Shown here: positions 23,849-32,671 of the stretch, one piece after another
Layout: each line of letters begins with the position of its first letter
Numbering within the stretch: position 1 is the stretch's first letter
Assembly (NCBI GenBank): GCA_041488155.1
Contig: JBGPOS010000027.1
Span: forward strand, 1 to 47,524
Direction of reading: 5' to 3'
DNA length: 47,524 nucleotides
Source: JBGPOS01 sp041488155
GTDB taxonomy: Bacteria > Chloroflexota > Dehalococcoidia > Tepidiformales > Tepidiformaceae
Notes under the pieces: model-generated
Databases searched by the model: none
What the model was told of the DNA's origin: nothing
Seen by the model: the letters and a program-made list of their open reading frames with translations, nothing else
Position numbers and translations under genes: made by a program

Positions 23849-26800
23849 CTACTCGTAGCGCAGCGCCTCGGCTATCGCCACCCGAGACGCCTGCCGCGCC
23901 GGCAGGTAGGTCATGACCAGCGACATCACGAACGCGAACCCCGTCACGACCCCAACCTGTGCCCACGGCACAGTGAACGGGATCCCGGTGGCGGCATCGC
24001 CCACTTCGCCACTTACGAAGAGATTCCAGGCGAAGGTCAGGCCCAGCACCAACCCCAGCAGGATCCCCGACAGCGCGATGAACCCTGACTCCAACAGGAA
24101 GCTCAGTTGCACCATCGCCCGGGTGTAACCGATTGCCCGCAGCATCCCGATCTGCTGCCTCCGTTCGACTACGGCGCGGAACGAGATCACCCCCAACGCC
24201 GCGATGCCAACCAGCAACCCCAGCGCGAGGAACCCCTGGAACATGTTCAGGAATCCCCGGCTGATCGCCAGGTTGTCGTCGATGACCTGCCGCAGCGAAT
24301 CGCCCGATGCCTGCACCAGACCGGCCTCGACCTTCTTTGCGTAGTCGCCCGCATCGGTCCCCGGCTGCAACGTCAGGAAAAACTGTTGGCCCTTGGAATC
24401 AGGGAAGGCCGACAGCACGGTCCCCTTCTGGACGATGATCCCGGGCCAGAAAGTCCTCGCGGCGTCCTTCATCTGCCCAATCACGGTCACCCTGGTGATG
24501 TTCCGCGTGCCCGGATCGCGGAGGTTCAAAGTGAAAGGGACAAATCCGGCGCTCGTGTAGCGCTGCTCAAGCTGGAGAAGATCGCCGTCGTCCGGTGGGC
24601 CGAACCCGCCTTCGCCCGACGTCAGAGAGGCCGGGATCACAGCCAGGGAGGGGTCGTTTGCCAATGCCTCCCAGACCGAACGGTCGTCGGCGTATCCCGC
24701 GGCACGGTACTTGAGCTCGATTCGACCCGCCTCGATGAAGCCCCGGTCCACGCCCATGACGGTGTAGCGCTTGAACTGATCTGCCGCCTTCTTGGCCGCG
24801 GGGTCCTCGATTTGCGCCTCCAGCGGGGAAGCAAACCGAACTTCGCCTACTGCCGTGATCGTACTCGTATCGACGCCCCCGGCCTGGAGCGAACCGAGTA
24901 CGTCATCGGTGCGGTTGTTGGCGTTGACGGCTAGCCGGACGTCGAATCCGCCCCGCGCCGAGTCGCCGCTGAACGCCTTGCTGAAGTTCGTGTTCAGCGC
25001 AGACTGCATCGAGAGGACGAACATGATGAGCCCGATCATCGCGATCGTCATGCCCGTCCGGAACCGCGACGTGAGCGGGTAGGCGACCGCGGTTTTCACT
25101 GCCGGCACGATTCGTCCAAACCGCGACCCCAGGGTGGCGATCAGCGGCAAGATAACGTCGGCGTTGTAGACCACGATGAACGTCCCTGAGGTGACCATCA
25201 CCGCCCCACTGAGGAAGAACATCTCGATGCCAGCGTTCAGCTTACCGACCAGCCATTCGAGCCGGCCGCCGGGAAGGGCGTACCAGAGCACGAGCAGGGC
25301 CCCGCTGGTCACCGTGAAAGTGAGCCGTTCGCGGATGTGGAAGTAGCGCAGCGTCATCGCTGCCCAGAGTGCAATCAGCGACGCCCCGCCGGCGAAGAGA
25401 GCCATCTTTTGCGCGTCGATCCCCCACTCCACCCCAATAATTCCCGCAGCGAGCCCCACCATCCCGATGCCGGCGCTCCAGGCCACCCTTGTCACCCGAT
25501 CCTGGAGCGCCGCCAGGACCAGCCCCAGCGGAGCCACCACGATGCCGGCGACGATCAGCCATGACGACATCGATGTTGGCTTGCGATCTCGCGTCATCCA
25601 GACCAGAAGCAAGGCGAGCAAGTAGCCGACGATGATGACGGCCCCAACCCCCACCGGAAGCGTGACGATTCCGAGCACCAATGGCCACGCGGGGGCAGAC
25701 TCTCCGGCCTTTCGCTCCGAAGCCGGGGCCCCGAAATTGTGTCCACGCAACATCGCCAGCCACATGCCCGGGATACCGCAAAGCGCCAGCACCGCGAACA
25801 CCGGCAAGTATTCCCGGAAGTGAAGGGCGCCAACGATTGCCACCACGAGGTAACCGAAGGCGACGAAGCCGTTCAGCGTCGCCCGCAGATACCCCCGCAG
25901 CGTCGCCGCCTCCGGGTTCGGTGGAGAGCTCTCCGGCAGGTCACGGATTGCCGCCACGATGTTCAGCCGGCTCGCCCGCCACGAGGCCATGAAAATCACG
26001 ATGAACGTCGTGATCACGCCCAGGCAGAACGAAACGACGAGGCTGCGCGCCGACACCGTGAACTCGAGGTGGAGGCCCAGTTGCTCGCCCGCAATGAATC
26101 GCACGAAAGCGACCATCGCCGCGGCCACGCCGATTCCCGCCGCCAGGCCTACGAGCGCCGCCCCAAGGTCGTAGCCCATCCCTTCCGCGAGGAAGCTCTC
26201 GACGATCTGACGCCGCTTCGCGCCGACTGCCCGCGCCATGCCCATCTCGGGCTTCCGTTCGGCTGCAAGCATGACGAAAATCAGGAAAATCAGCAGCACG
26301 CCGGCCGCGATCGAGAACAACCCGATGACAACGAACAGCGTCGTGAAAGCGTTGCCGACCAGTTCCGCTTGCTGAAGGTTATCTTTCTTCGAAGCATTCA
26401 CTTTGTACGGCGTCCCTCGAAGCGCCTGGCTGAGCTTCGCCGTGGCGGCGTCGCTGTGGTCGACCCCGCCGTGGACGGATCCAGCGTTGGTCACGGCAAC
26501 GAAGTTCGCTGAACCCGCGCGCTGCAACAGTCCACTGAGGAATTCGAAGTTGACCGCCGCGCCCTCGCGGGCGAAGGAGTTGTTCGTGCCGCCAAGGATG
26601 CTGTTCGGCACCACCGCCTTCACGGTCAAGGGCACACCCTGCCCCTTGTAGAACACCAGCACCTGGTCGCCTGCCTTCGCATCGATCTTGTCGGCGAGGT
26701 CTTCGTTCACCGCGATGTCTCCGGCCCCGAGGACCACATCGTTCCCGCCGGTATCGCGCAACCCCCCGAATGAGCGTGCGTCGTCGGGCCGGGTCGCCAT

Positions 26801-27268
26801 GATGCGCGGGTTGGCCTCGTTCAGGCGCGTCCGCGTGTTTGCGACCGGCATGTGTTCGACCACCGCCGGGAGGAAGGCCCGGATGTCCGGGTCGCCCGCG
26901 AAGCGGCGCTTCAAGTCGTCTACCACACTCACGGGGACGACCTGCTGCTCCTCCGGGGCCGGGACGTCCTTGGCGTTGTACTCGATGAATTCGTCCGCAG
27001 GCCCCAGGATCGTGTAGACCTCGGCGGTCACGCTGTTCGTGAGCGTATCGCCGGTCCCGAACGCAGCCGTGATGATGACCGTCGAAAGCATCAGCCCGAC
27101 GACGATCAACACCGTTTGCGCCTTCCGTCGCGGGATGTTGCGCAGGCCGTTCTTGAACATCACCGGGTTGCGCAAGGCGATCACTGCCATGAAGACAAAG
27201 ATGCCCGCCGTCAGAGCGACGCACCCCAGCGCGATGTATGACATGGGAACGCCGAAAAGCTCGTTCAC
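23849..27268 (-). CDS. Large ABC transporter permease with two FtsX/MacB modules
   Basis: 1139 residues from GTG 27268. An extra N-terminal helix (MSYIALGCVALTAGIFVF) precedes a canonical MacB first helix (RKAQTVLIVVGLMLSTVIIT). Then come an extracytoplasmic domain (about 75-300), a three-helix FtsX block (about 300-445, with ERKPEMGMARAVGAKRRQI), a central block of about seven hydrophobic helices (about 465-735), a second first-helix (MTIAMIGLIMFVLSMQS), a second outer domain (about 760-1000) and a final FtsX block (ERRQQIGMLRAIGYTRAMV to ARQASRVAIAEALRYE). LolC/E or MacB proteins usually have one such module of about 400-650 residues, so this is a duplicated single-chain permease. Its ATPase gene lies 3 bases upstream. 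Likely role: export or envelope extraction of lipids, lipoproteins, peptides or drugs. Confidence 0.9.
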   Translation of the reverse strand: MNELFGVPMSYIALGCVALTAGIFVFMAVIALRNPVMFKNGLRNIPRRKAQTVLIVVGLMLSTVIITAAFGTGDTLTNSVTAEVYTILGPADEFIEYNAKDVPAPEEQQVVPVSVVDDLKRRFAGDPDIRAFLPAVVEHMPVANTRTRLNEANPRIMATRPDDARSFGGLRDTGGNDVVLGAGDIAVNEDLADKIDAKAGDQVLVFYKGQGVPLTVKAVVPNSILGGTNNSFAREGAAVNFEFLSGLLQRAGSANFVAVTNAGSVHGGVDHSDAATAKLSQALRGTPYKVNASKKDNLQQAELVGNAFTTLFVVIGLFSIAAGVLLIFLIFVMLAAERKPEMGMARAVGAKRRQIVESFLAEGMGYDLGAALVGLAAGIGVAAAMVAFVRFIAGEQLGLHLEFTVSARSLVVSFCLGVITTFIVIFMASWRASRLNIVAAIRDLPESSPPNPEAATLRGYLRATLNGFVAFGYLVVAIVGALHFREYLPVFAVLALCGIPGMWLAMLRGHNFGAPASERKAGESAPAWPLVLGIVTLPVGVGAVIIVGYLLALLLVWMTRDRKPTSMSSWLIVAGIVVAPLGLVLAALQDRVTRVAWSAGIGMVGLAAGIIGVEWGIDAQKMALFAGGASLIALWAAMTLRYFHIRERLTFTVTSGALLVLWYALPGGRLEWLVGKLNAGIEMFFLSGAVMVTSGTFIVVYNADVILPLIATLGSRFGRIVPAVKTAVAYPLTSRFRTGMTIAMIGLIMFVLSMQSALNTNFSKAFSGDSARGGFDVRLAVNANNRTDDVLGSLQAGGVDTSTITAVGEVRFASPLEAQIEDPAAKKAADQFKRYTVMGVDRGFIEAGRIELKYRAAGYADDRSVWEALANDPSLAVIPASLTSGEGGFGPPDDGDLLQLEQRYTSAGFVPFTLNLRDPGTRNITRVTVIGQMKDAARTFWPGIIVQKGTVLSAFPDSKGQQFFLTLQPGTDAGDYAKKVEAGLVQASGDSLRQVIDDNLAISRGFLNMFQGFLALGLLVGIAALGVISFRAVVERRQQIGMLRAIGYTRAMVQLSFLLESGFIALSGILLGLVLGLTFAWNLFVSGEVGDAATGIPFTVPWAQVGVVTGFAFVMSLVMTYLPARQASRVAIAEALRYE

Positions 27269-27271
27269 GTC

Positions 27272-28072
27272 CTACAGCCCGCCCGCCACGGCAATCATCT
27301 CGGCCTGCGTGTTTTCGCGTTCGATGACCCCGTCCGCCATGTGGATCGTCCGGTGGCAGCGAGCTGCAACCTTCGTATCGTGCGTCACGATCACACACGT
27401 TTGGTGCTGCTCGCGGTTGAGCTCCACGATCAGGTCCATGATCTCGGTGGCCGTCGCCGAGTCGAGTGCACCGGTAGGTTCGTCGGCCCAGACGATCGCC
27501 GGCCGGTTCACCAGCGCGCGGGCGACTGTCACCCGCTGTCGTTGACCTCCCGACAGCTGCGACGGCCGGCTGTTCCCCCATTCCCGCAGTCGCACCCGCT
27601 CGAGCGCCTGGAGCGCCATCTCGCGGGCCACCTTCGGCCTCGTCCCCGACACGATGAGCGGCAGTTCGACGTTCTCTACCGCGCTCAAGACGGGCAGCAG
27701 GTTGTAGGTCTGGAAGATGAACCCCATGCTTTTGGCTCGAAACTCGGTCTTGCGATCGTCCGACAGTCGCGTTATGTCCTGTCCGTTGATCTCAACCTTC
27801 CCGGAATCGAAGTCATCAAGCCCCGAGAGGCAGTTGAGCAGCGTCGTCTTCCCACACCCCGAGGGTCCCATCACGGCCACCATCTCGCCCCGGTGAACGC
27901 GAAGGCTCACTCCGTTCAGGGCCTGGACCTTGATGCTGCCCGTGTCGTAACTCTTGTGGACCTCTCTGGCCTCAATGACCACATCCTCGTCCGCGGCCTG
28001 TTCGGTGCTGCCTGTTCCCACGTAACGCTCCAGAGCGGATGCCGGTCTCCGCGTCGGCCGGTGCCATCTCAA
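27272..28072 (-). CDS. ABC transporter ATP-binding protein (MacB/LolD type)
   Basis: 266 residues if started at TTG 28072; GTG 28021 is an alternative closer to the conserved region. Walker A is GPSGCGKTT, the Q-loop is FIFQTYNLLPVLSAVENV, the signature LSGGQRQRVTVARAL, Walker B IVWADEPTGALDS, and the H-loop VIVTHD. The VENVELPL segment is typical of LolD/MacB exporters. It ends 3 bases before the permease start, so the two form one two-gene unit. Two copies of this ATPase would serve one double-module permease. No periplasmic adaptor (MacA-like) or lipoprotein gene is adjacent. Confidence 0.94.
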   Translation of the reverse strand: MRWHRPTRRPASALERYVGTGSTEQAADEDVVIEAREVHKSYDTGSIKVQALNGVSLRVHRGEMVAVMGPSGCGKTTLLNCLSGLDDFDSGKVEINGQDITRLSDDRKTEFRAKSMGFIFQTYNLLPVLSAVENVELPLIVSGTRPKVAREMALQALERVRLREWGNSRPSQLSGGQRQRVTVARALVNRPAIVWADEPTGALDSATATEIMDLIVELNREQHQTCVIVTHDTKVAARCHRTIHMADGVIERENTQAEMIAVAGGL

Positions 28073-28134
28073 AATGCCGTCCGATGAGCTTAGCGCACCC
28101 GGTCGAATGAAACCTCAACGTTCGGCCGCCGGGT

Positions 28135-28656
28135 TTACTCCGGGACCGCTATCTCCATCTCCAGCGCGGTGCCCTCGTCGTCGAACCCCCACGCCCGCCA
28201 CCTTCTCGCCTCCTGGGAGAGCAGCTCTCGCCGGACCGCCCACACCGGCGCGCGGCCGTAGTCGAACCTTTCGATCCCGTCCCGCCCCAGCGCTCGAACC
28301 TGGTCAAGGCAGTCCGCCGCCCCTCGGCAGATCCCTTCGACATCGAACCCAAGCGCGCCTTCGGCCCGGTACGGCGCCAGGTAGCCGAGGGCTGTCATGG
28401 AGAGCCTCGTGGCTCCGAAAACGTTGGCCCGCGAGACGTGGACCATTGCCGCCGCCGCCTGGATCAGGCCCTTGTAAAGGTCGCGGACCTCACCCCGCTC
28501 CTCCTGCCAGATCTCTTCGAGGGTCTCATGGCACTCGAAGTACTTGCGGGCGTTGAACTCGTTGCACGCTCGGTCCAGGTTGTCCGGGACCGTGATCGTC
28601 TTTCGGAGCCAACCCCGCCGGGGACGCCCTGGCGAAACGTCGCGCCGCTGACTCAC
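28135..28656 (-). CDS. DUF309 domain protein
   Basis: 173 residues from GTG 28656, with TAGGCT ending 6 bases before it (leaderless pattern). The DUF309 signature is clear in the first half: FNARKYFECHETLEEIW, then YKGLIQAAAAMVHVSRAN and a GATRLSMTALGYLAPY helix. The Glu/His residues of the ECHE..E segment are conserved in the family. The C-terminal ~60 residues are less conserved. Family knowledge: small helical proteins of unknown biochemical function found in several bacterial phyla. It is divergent from a 53-aa membrane protein gene. Confidence 0.82.
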   Translation of the reverse strand: MSQRRDVSPGRPRRGWLRKTITVPDNLDRACNEFNARKYFECHETLEEIWQEERGEVRDLYKGLIQAAAAMVHVSRANVFGATRLSMTALGYLAPYRAEGALGFDVEGICRGAADCLDQVRALGRDGIERFDYGRAPVWAVRRELLSQEARRWRAWGFDDEGTALEMEIAVPE

Positions 28657-28734
28657 TTCAGGAGCCTACCAGCCGGGTGCGTCCAACGCTCACAACGCCG
28701 ACAATGCACCACACCACCCCGGAGGCAGCCGCGC

Positions 28735-28896
28735 ATGGCCGAGACGCACACCACCGCCCAGGACCCGGACGCGGCCCCGATGCACCTGGATGTGCGAGAG
28801 CGCTTCACCGCCCTCCAGGTCACCATTTGCGCAGCGGCCGGCGCCGTCGCCATCATCGCCGGGATTGTCCTGGGCCTCGTCGTCGCCAATAACTGA
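28735..28896 (+). CDS. Single-pass membrane micro-protein (53 aa)
   Basis: ATG 28735 has GGAGG at 28721-28725, nine bases upstream. The product has a polar N-terminal half (MAETHTTAQDPDAAPMHLDV) and one strongly hydrophobic C-terminal helix (VTICAAAGAVAIIAGIVLGLVVA), ending ANN. The topology is a tail-anchored or N-in protein. No family is recognised. It stands alone between the divergent DUF309 gene and the DUF402 gene. Confidence 0.6.
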   Translation: MAETHTTAQDPDAAPMHLDVRERFTALQVTICAAAGAVAIIAGIVLGLVVANN

Positions 28897-28967
28897 GCGG
28901 GTTCGAAGCGACACAGTTTTCCCTTCAACTTCACGTAAGGGATCCCCTTCCTCGATAGGCCCGTGTG

Positions 28968-28973
28968 TATCAT
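28968..28973 (+). promoter_or_regulatory. -10 element for the DUF402 gene (leaderless type)
   Basis: TATCAT ends 6 bases before ATG 28980; there is no Shine-Dalgarno sequence in the six intervening bases. Confidence 0.5.
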
Positions 28974-28979
28974 CCCGCC

Positions 28980-29486
28980 ATGGAGTCGGCTCCCAGCACC
29001 CTCGCAGCGCCCGGCTCGCGCATCCTCCTGCGTGCCACAAAGTACGATGGCGAAGCTCACTGGATTCAGCCGTTCCGCGTCATCTCCGACGACGGCACCC
29101 TGCTCGTGACGAGCTATCGTGCTCGCACCCCGATCTACACCAGCAGGGGAGAGTTTCGCTCCCCCTACGACAGCCTCGTCTACTTCTGGCGGGACCGCTG
29201 GTACAACGTCTTTCGGCTGGCGCGCCCGGGATGCAGCCTCGCGCTCTGGTACTGCAACATCACAACCCCGCCTTCCTTTGATGGCTGCCAGCTGACCTAC
29301 GTCGACCTCGACCTCGACGTTGCCGTGAGGCCCGACGGCTTCATCGAACTCCTCGACGAAGACGAGTTCGCCGTCCACCAGCAGAAGTACGGCTACCCCG
29401 GCGAGTTGGTGGCCAGCGCCGAGGCGGCCGCCCGGCAGGTCTGCGACCTCGCGCAGAAACGAGGCTTCCCCTTCAACCAGGGGTAG
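28980..29486 (+). CDS. DUF402 (FomD-like) phosphohydrolase-family protein
   Basis: 168 residues from ATG 28980, supported by the -10 box directly upstream. The DUF402 beta-barrel signatures are present: YRARTPIYTSRGEF, WRDRWYNVFRLA, WYCNIT, YVDLDLDVAV and LLDEDEFAVHQQKYGY. The aspartates in DLDLDV and DEDEF are the metal/phosphate-binding residues in characterised members, which hydrolyse nucleoside di/triphosphates or nucleotidyl-phosphonates. The protein is cytoplasmic and its substrate unknown. It lies 46 bases before argS on the same strand and may be read through into it. Confidence 0.82.
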   Translation: MESAPSTLAAPGSRILLRATKYDGEAHWIQPFRVISDDGTLLVTSYRARTPIYTSRGEFRSPYDSLVYFWRDRWYNVFRLARPGCSLALWYCNITTPPSFDGCQLTYVDLDLDVAVRPDGFIELLDEDEFAVHQQKYGYPGELVASAEAAARQVCDLAQKRGFPFNQG

Positions 29487-29532
29487 CGTCCTAGTCGCAT
29501 CATCCCCGCGATCCAACTACCCTGTACCTTCG

Positions 29533-31233
29533 ATGCCCGACACGCGTGATATCCGGCTCCACATCGGTTCGCTCATTGAGGCGGCCGCCCAGGCAGCCAT
29601 CCGCGTCGGCGACCTCCCGGATGTTGCCGTGCCGGGCGCTGCGATCGAACGCCCCAAAGACCCGGCAAACGGCGACTTCGCCAGCACCTTGCCCCTTCGC
29701 CTTGCCCGCGCCGCGATGAAGCCGCCGATCGAAATCGCCTCCGCCATCGCCCGTCGCGTCAACCTGGACCCTGCGATCGACCCCCCCACCGTCGCGCCCC
29801 CCGGATTCCTCAACCTCCGTCTTTCGGACCGCTTCGTCCAGGAGCAGGTCGAGCACATCATCCGCAGTGGGCCGGCGTACGCCGATCTCACGCTCGGGTC
29901 CGGCAAGCGCGCCCAGGTCGAATTCGTTTCCGCCAACCCTACCGGCCCGCTCCACGTTGGCAACGGTCGCGGGGCCGCCATCGGCGACGCCCTGGCTTCG
30001 GTCCTCGCTGCGGCCGGATACGACGTCGAGCGCGAGTATTACGTCAACGACGCCGGCACTCAGACCGACACCTTCTCCGAAACGCTCTACGCCCGCTACC
30101 AGCAGCTTTTCGGGCGCGAGGTGTCGATCCCGGCGGACGGCTACCCGGGCGAGTACATGCTCGACCTCGCAAACGAGATTAAGGGCGAGGCCGGCGACCG
30201 CTTCCTCGCCTCTCCCGGCGACCCCGCACCCCAGGATTTGAACTCGCTCGGAATCGAATTGATGGTCCGCCACATCCGCCAGACCATGACTCGCTTCGGC
30301 GCAAGATACGACCGCTGGTTTAGCGAACGCTCGCTCTACGATCCTGAGGGCACCTACGAAGAGGCGATGGGCGTGCTGCGCGCAAACTCCCAGCTCGTTG
30401 AACGGGAAGGCGCGCTCTGGTTCACATCCTCCGAACTTGGAGAGGACAAGGACAACGTCGTCGTGCGTTCCGACGGACGGCCTACCTACTACGCCAGCGA
30501 TATCGCCTACCACTACGAAAAGTTTCTCCGTCGCAAATTCGACCTCGTCATCGACGTGTGGGGAGCCGACCACCACGGCCACGTCTCGCGCCTCAAGACC
30601 GCCGCTCGGGCCCTCGGCGCCAACCCCGAGGCCCTCCACATCCTCCTTTACCAGCTCGTCTTTTTGAAGCGAGGCGGAACGGCGGTGAGAATCGCCAAGC
30701 GTTCTGGCGAGTTCGTCACTCTCGACGAGCTCGTCACCGACGTTGGCGCCGACGCCGCCCGTTTCTTCTTCCTCACCCGCTCCCCCGGCGCCCAGATGGA
30801 CTTCGACCTGGACCTCGCGGGCAGCCAGTCCAGCGAGAATCCCGTGTTTTATGTCCAGTACGCGCACGCCCGCCTGGCCGGCATCCTTGCCCGCGCCGAA
30901 GAGCAAGGCATTTCTGCCGAGGGCGGCGATGTCACGCTCCTCACCCAACCCCAGGAACTCGCCCTTATCCGCGAGATGATGCGACTCACCGACGTCATCG
31001 AACTGGTCGCGACAACCTTCGAGCCCCAGCACCTCCCCCACTACGCGCTCTCGCTCGCGACCGCCTTCCACGCCTTCAACGACGCCTTCAAGCAGCAGGG
31101 CGACCCGTCGCTCAAGGTCATCACCGGCGACCCTGCCCTCACCGGGGCAAGGCTCCGGCTTGTGCTAGCGGCCAGGATTGCGCTGGCGCGGGTGCTTGGC
31201 CTCATGGGGATGAGCGCCCCGGATCGCATGTAG
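29533..31233 (+). CDS. argS: Arginyl-tRNA synthetase
   Basis: 566 residues. The N-terminal ArgRS Add-1 domain (ERPKDPANGDFASTLPLRLA) is followed by the class I HIGH motif as ANPTGPLHVGNGRGA. There is YYVNDAGTQ, then TYYASDIAYHYEK and VWGADHHGHVSRLK. The KMSKS equivalent is degenerate (RIAKRSGEFVTLDEL), as is normal for many ArgRS. The C-terminal DALR anticodon domain contains NPVFYVQYAHARL. It charges tRNA-Arg. The gene converges on the DUF429 gene with only 3 bases between stops. ATG 29533 has no ribosome binding site; TACCCT at 29518-29523 ends nine bases upstream. Confidence 0.97.
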   Translation: MPDTRDIRLHIGSLIEAAAQAAIRVGDLPDVAVPGAAIERPKDPANGDFASTLPLRLARAAMKPPIEIASAIARRVNLDPAIDPPTVAPPGFLNLRLSDRFVQEQVEHIIRSGPAYADLTLGSGKRAQVEFVSANPTGPLHVGNGRGAAIGDALASVLAAAGYDVEREYYVNDAGTQTDTFSETLYARYQQLFGREVSIPADGYPGEYMLDLANEIKGEAGDRFLASPGDPAPQDLNSLGIELMVRHIRQTMTRFGARYDRWFSERSLYDPEGTYEEAMGVLRANSQLVEREGALWFTSSELGEDKDNVVVRSDGRPTYYASDIAYHYEKFLRRKFDLVIDVWGADHHGHVSRLKTAARALGANPEALHILLYQLVFLKRGGTAVRIAKRSGEFVTLDELVTDVGADAARFFFLTRSPGAQMDFDLDLAGSQSSENPVFYVQYAHARLAGILARAEEQGISAEGGDVTLLTQPQELALIREMMRLTDVIELVATTFEPQHLPHYALSLATAFHAFNDAFKQQGDPSLKVITGDPALTGARLRLVLAARIALARVLGLMGMSAPDRM

Positions 31234-31236
31234 CCG

Positions 31237-31980
31237 TCAGGCGAACCCTTCTACCCAGGGCACCACGATGTAGCCGCTTTCGGCGTCGCCGAAGACCCGC
31301 GTCGCCGCCGGGCCCTGTGTACGCACGTGGTAGGCGACATAGGCGCAAGTGAGCGCATCGAGGCGATCTTCGAGTCGTTTCAGGTTCTGGCCGCCCCCGC
31401 AGACAGACTCGGGGTCGAGAACTGAGCGCACGGCCCGATCGGCGATCAGCTCCCCATGGGCCGCCAGCAACGCCCCGAGGTGCCCCTGATACGTCCGAAG
31501 ACCGGCTCGACGATACCCGAGCGGACCCTTCTTGTACTTGAGTCGTTCAGCCAGTCGGAACAAAACGACGTGAGCCGCGTGCGGGTAAACCTCGATCGCG
31601 ACCCGGCGGGCGGTACCCAGCGCGGCCGGGTCGAGGGAAAATCCCCCAGCCCGCAGCGCCTCCCCCAGGCGTGGTCCCGCCATCCCGCCCATGCGCTCCA
31701 GAAACGACGGCGTCGCCGTGTACGCCCCGGCCCTGTACTTGCCGAACACCCGCCCCAGCGCCCGCTCTGCCTGCCGCTGTTCACCCACGATGAGCGGCGC
31801 ATCGATCGCGACGACCGTGTCCTCCCCGCCCTCACGGGCCAGCGCGGTGAATTCGCCGGTTGTGCCGACCAGTGTATCGAGCCGTGCACAGCGCAGCCGG
31901 CCCTCGTCAAGATGGAGGACGCACACTCCAGATTCGTGGTGGGCTGTCCAGGCCAGGTCCAGGCCGATGAAGGTCGCCAC
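31237..31980 (-). CDS. DUF429 predicted RNase H-fold protein
   Basis: 247 residues from GTG 31980, with TAGACT ending 6 bases upstream on the minus strand (leaderless pattern). The signatures of DUF429 are present: FIGLDLAW at the N-terminus, VAIDAPL (about 57-63), a RVAIEVYPHAAHV segment, KGPLGYRRAGL and a late DALTCAYVAYH helix. Acidic residues in DLAW, IDAP, EVYPH and DAL would form a metal-binding RNase H-like active site. The family has been proposed to be a nuclease, but I know of no settled function. Confidence 0.82.
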   Translation of the reverse strand: MATFIGLDLAWTAHHESGVCVLHLDEGRLRCARLDTLVGTTGEFTALAREGGEDTVVAIDAPLIVGEQRQAERALGRVFGKYRAGAYTATPSFLERMGGMAGPRLGEALRAGGFSLDPAALGTARRVAIEVYPHAAHVVLFRLAERLKYKKGPLGYRRAGLRTYQGHLGALLAAHGELIADRAVRSVLDPESVCGGGQNLKRLEDRLDALTCAYVAYHVRTQGPAATRVFGDAESGYIVVPWVEGFA

Positions 31981-31986
31981 GGGGCG

Positions 31987-31992
31987 AGTCTA
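31987..31992 (-). promoter_or_regulatory. -10 element for the DUF429 gene (leaderless type)
   Basis: Minus-strand TAGACT ends exactly 6 bases before GTG 31980. Confidence 0.5.
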
Positions 31993-32056
31993 AGGCATGC
32001 GCCGGTGCGGCCGAGGTGGCAGGATACCGCCACCACCTTCCTCCCGCGAGGCACAA

Positions 32057-32671
32057 ATGCCAGTCCTGTCCGCACTCTCCAATCGCCGCGCCCGCCGCGC
32101 GTTCAGCTCCGCGTCGGTACCTCCCGAGGTCGAAGAGACGCTCTGGCAGGCGGTCTCCGTCGCCCCGAGCCACGGCAACAGTCAGCCGACCAGGGTCCTC
32201 CTCGCGCGTTCGCTTGCGTCCCGCGCCGCGCTCGTCGCCGCCCTCTCGGAAGGCAATCGCGGCTGGGCCAGCGCCGCGCCGCTCTTGGCCGCCGTCGCCT
32301 CCAACGCCTCGCACGACAATCCGCAGAAGAACAGCGACGGCAGCGAACGCGAGCTCTGGGGATTTCACGCAGGCATAGCCGCCGGGAACTTGCTAGCCCA
32401 GGCAACCTCCCTGGGCCTGGTCGCCCATCCCATGGCTGGCTTCGACGAGCCCGCTGTTCGAAGTGCTTTCGCCGCGCCCCCCGAGCTTCGGATCCTCACG
32501 GTCGTGGCCATCGGCTATCCCGGCGCGCCGGAGTCGCTCCCTGCCGACCTCCAGGCTCGCGAGTCCGCCCCACAGGACCGAATCCCGCTTCCCAACCTCG
32601 TCGCGATCGACGAGTGGACCGCCGAGAACGCTGTCAGCGCGCGTGAACTCCGGCGCCGCGTCCAGGCATGA
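32057..32671 (+). CDS. Nitroreductase-family flavoprotein
   Basis: 204 residues from ATG 32057, with GAGG about five bases upstream; the extension to 31997 is not used. The FMN-binding opening is present as LSNRRARRAFSSASVPPEV with APSHGNSQPTRVLLA. The C-terminal GNLLAQATSLGLVAHPMAGFD and ILTVVAIGYPG are typical. The family uses NAD(P)H to reduce nitro groups, quinones or flavins, or acts in dehalogenation-like reactions; the precise substrate cannot be told. The stop overlaps the next ATG (ATGA), coupling it to an inositol-monophosphatase-like gene. Confidence 0.88.
   Translation: MPVLSALSNRRARRAFSSASVPPEVEETLWQAVSVAPSHGNSQPTRVLLARSLASRAALVAALSEGNRGWASAAPLLAAVASNASHDNPQKNSDGSERELWGFHAGIAAGNLLAQATSLGLVAHPMAGFDEPAVRSAFAAPPELRILTVVAIGYPGAPESLPADLQARESAPQDRIPLPNLVAIDEWTAENAVSARELRRRVQA

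Noticed and set aside
29500..31071. Long minus-strand reading frame (523 codons) opposite argS
   Set aside because: argS motifs on the plus strand are complete; the antisense product is compositionally a shadow.
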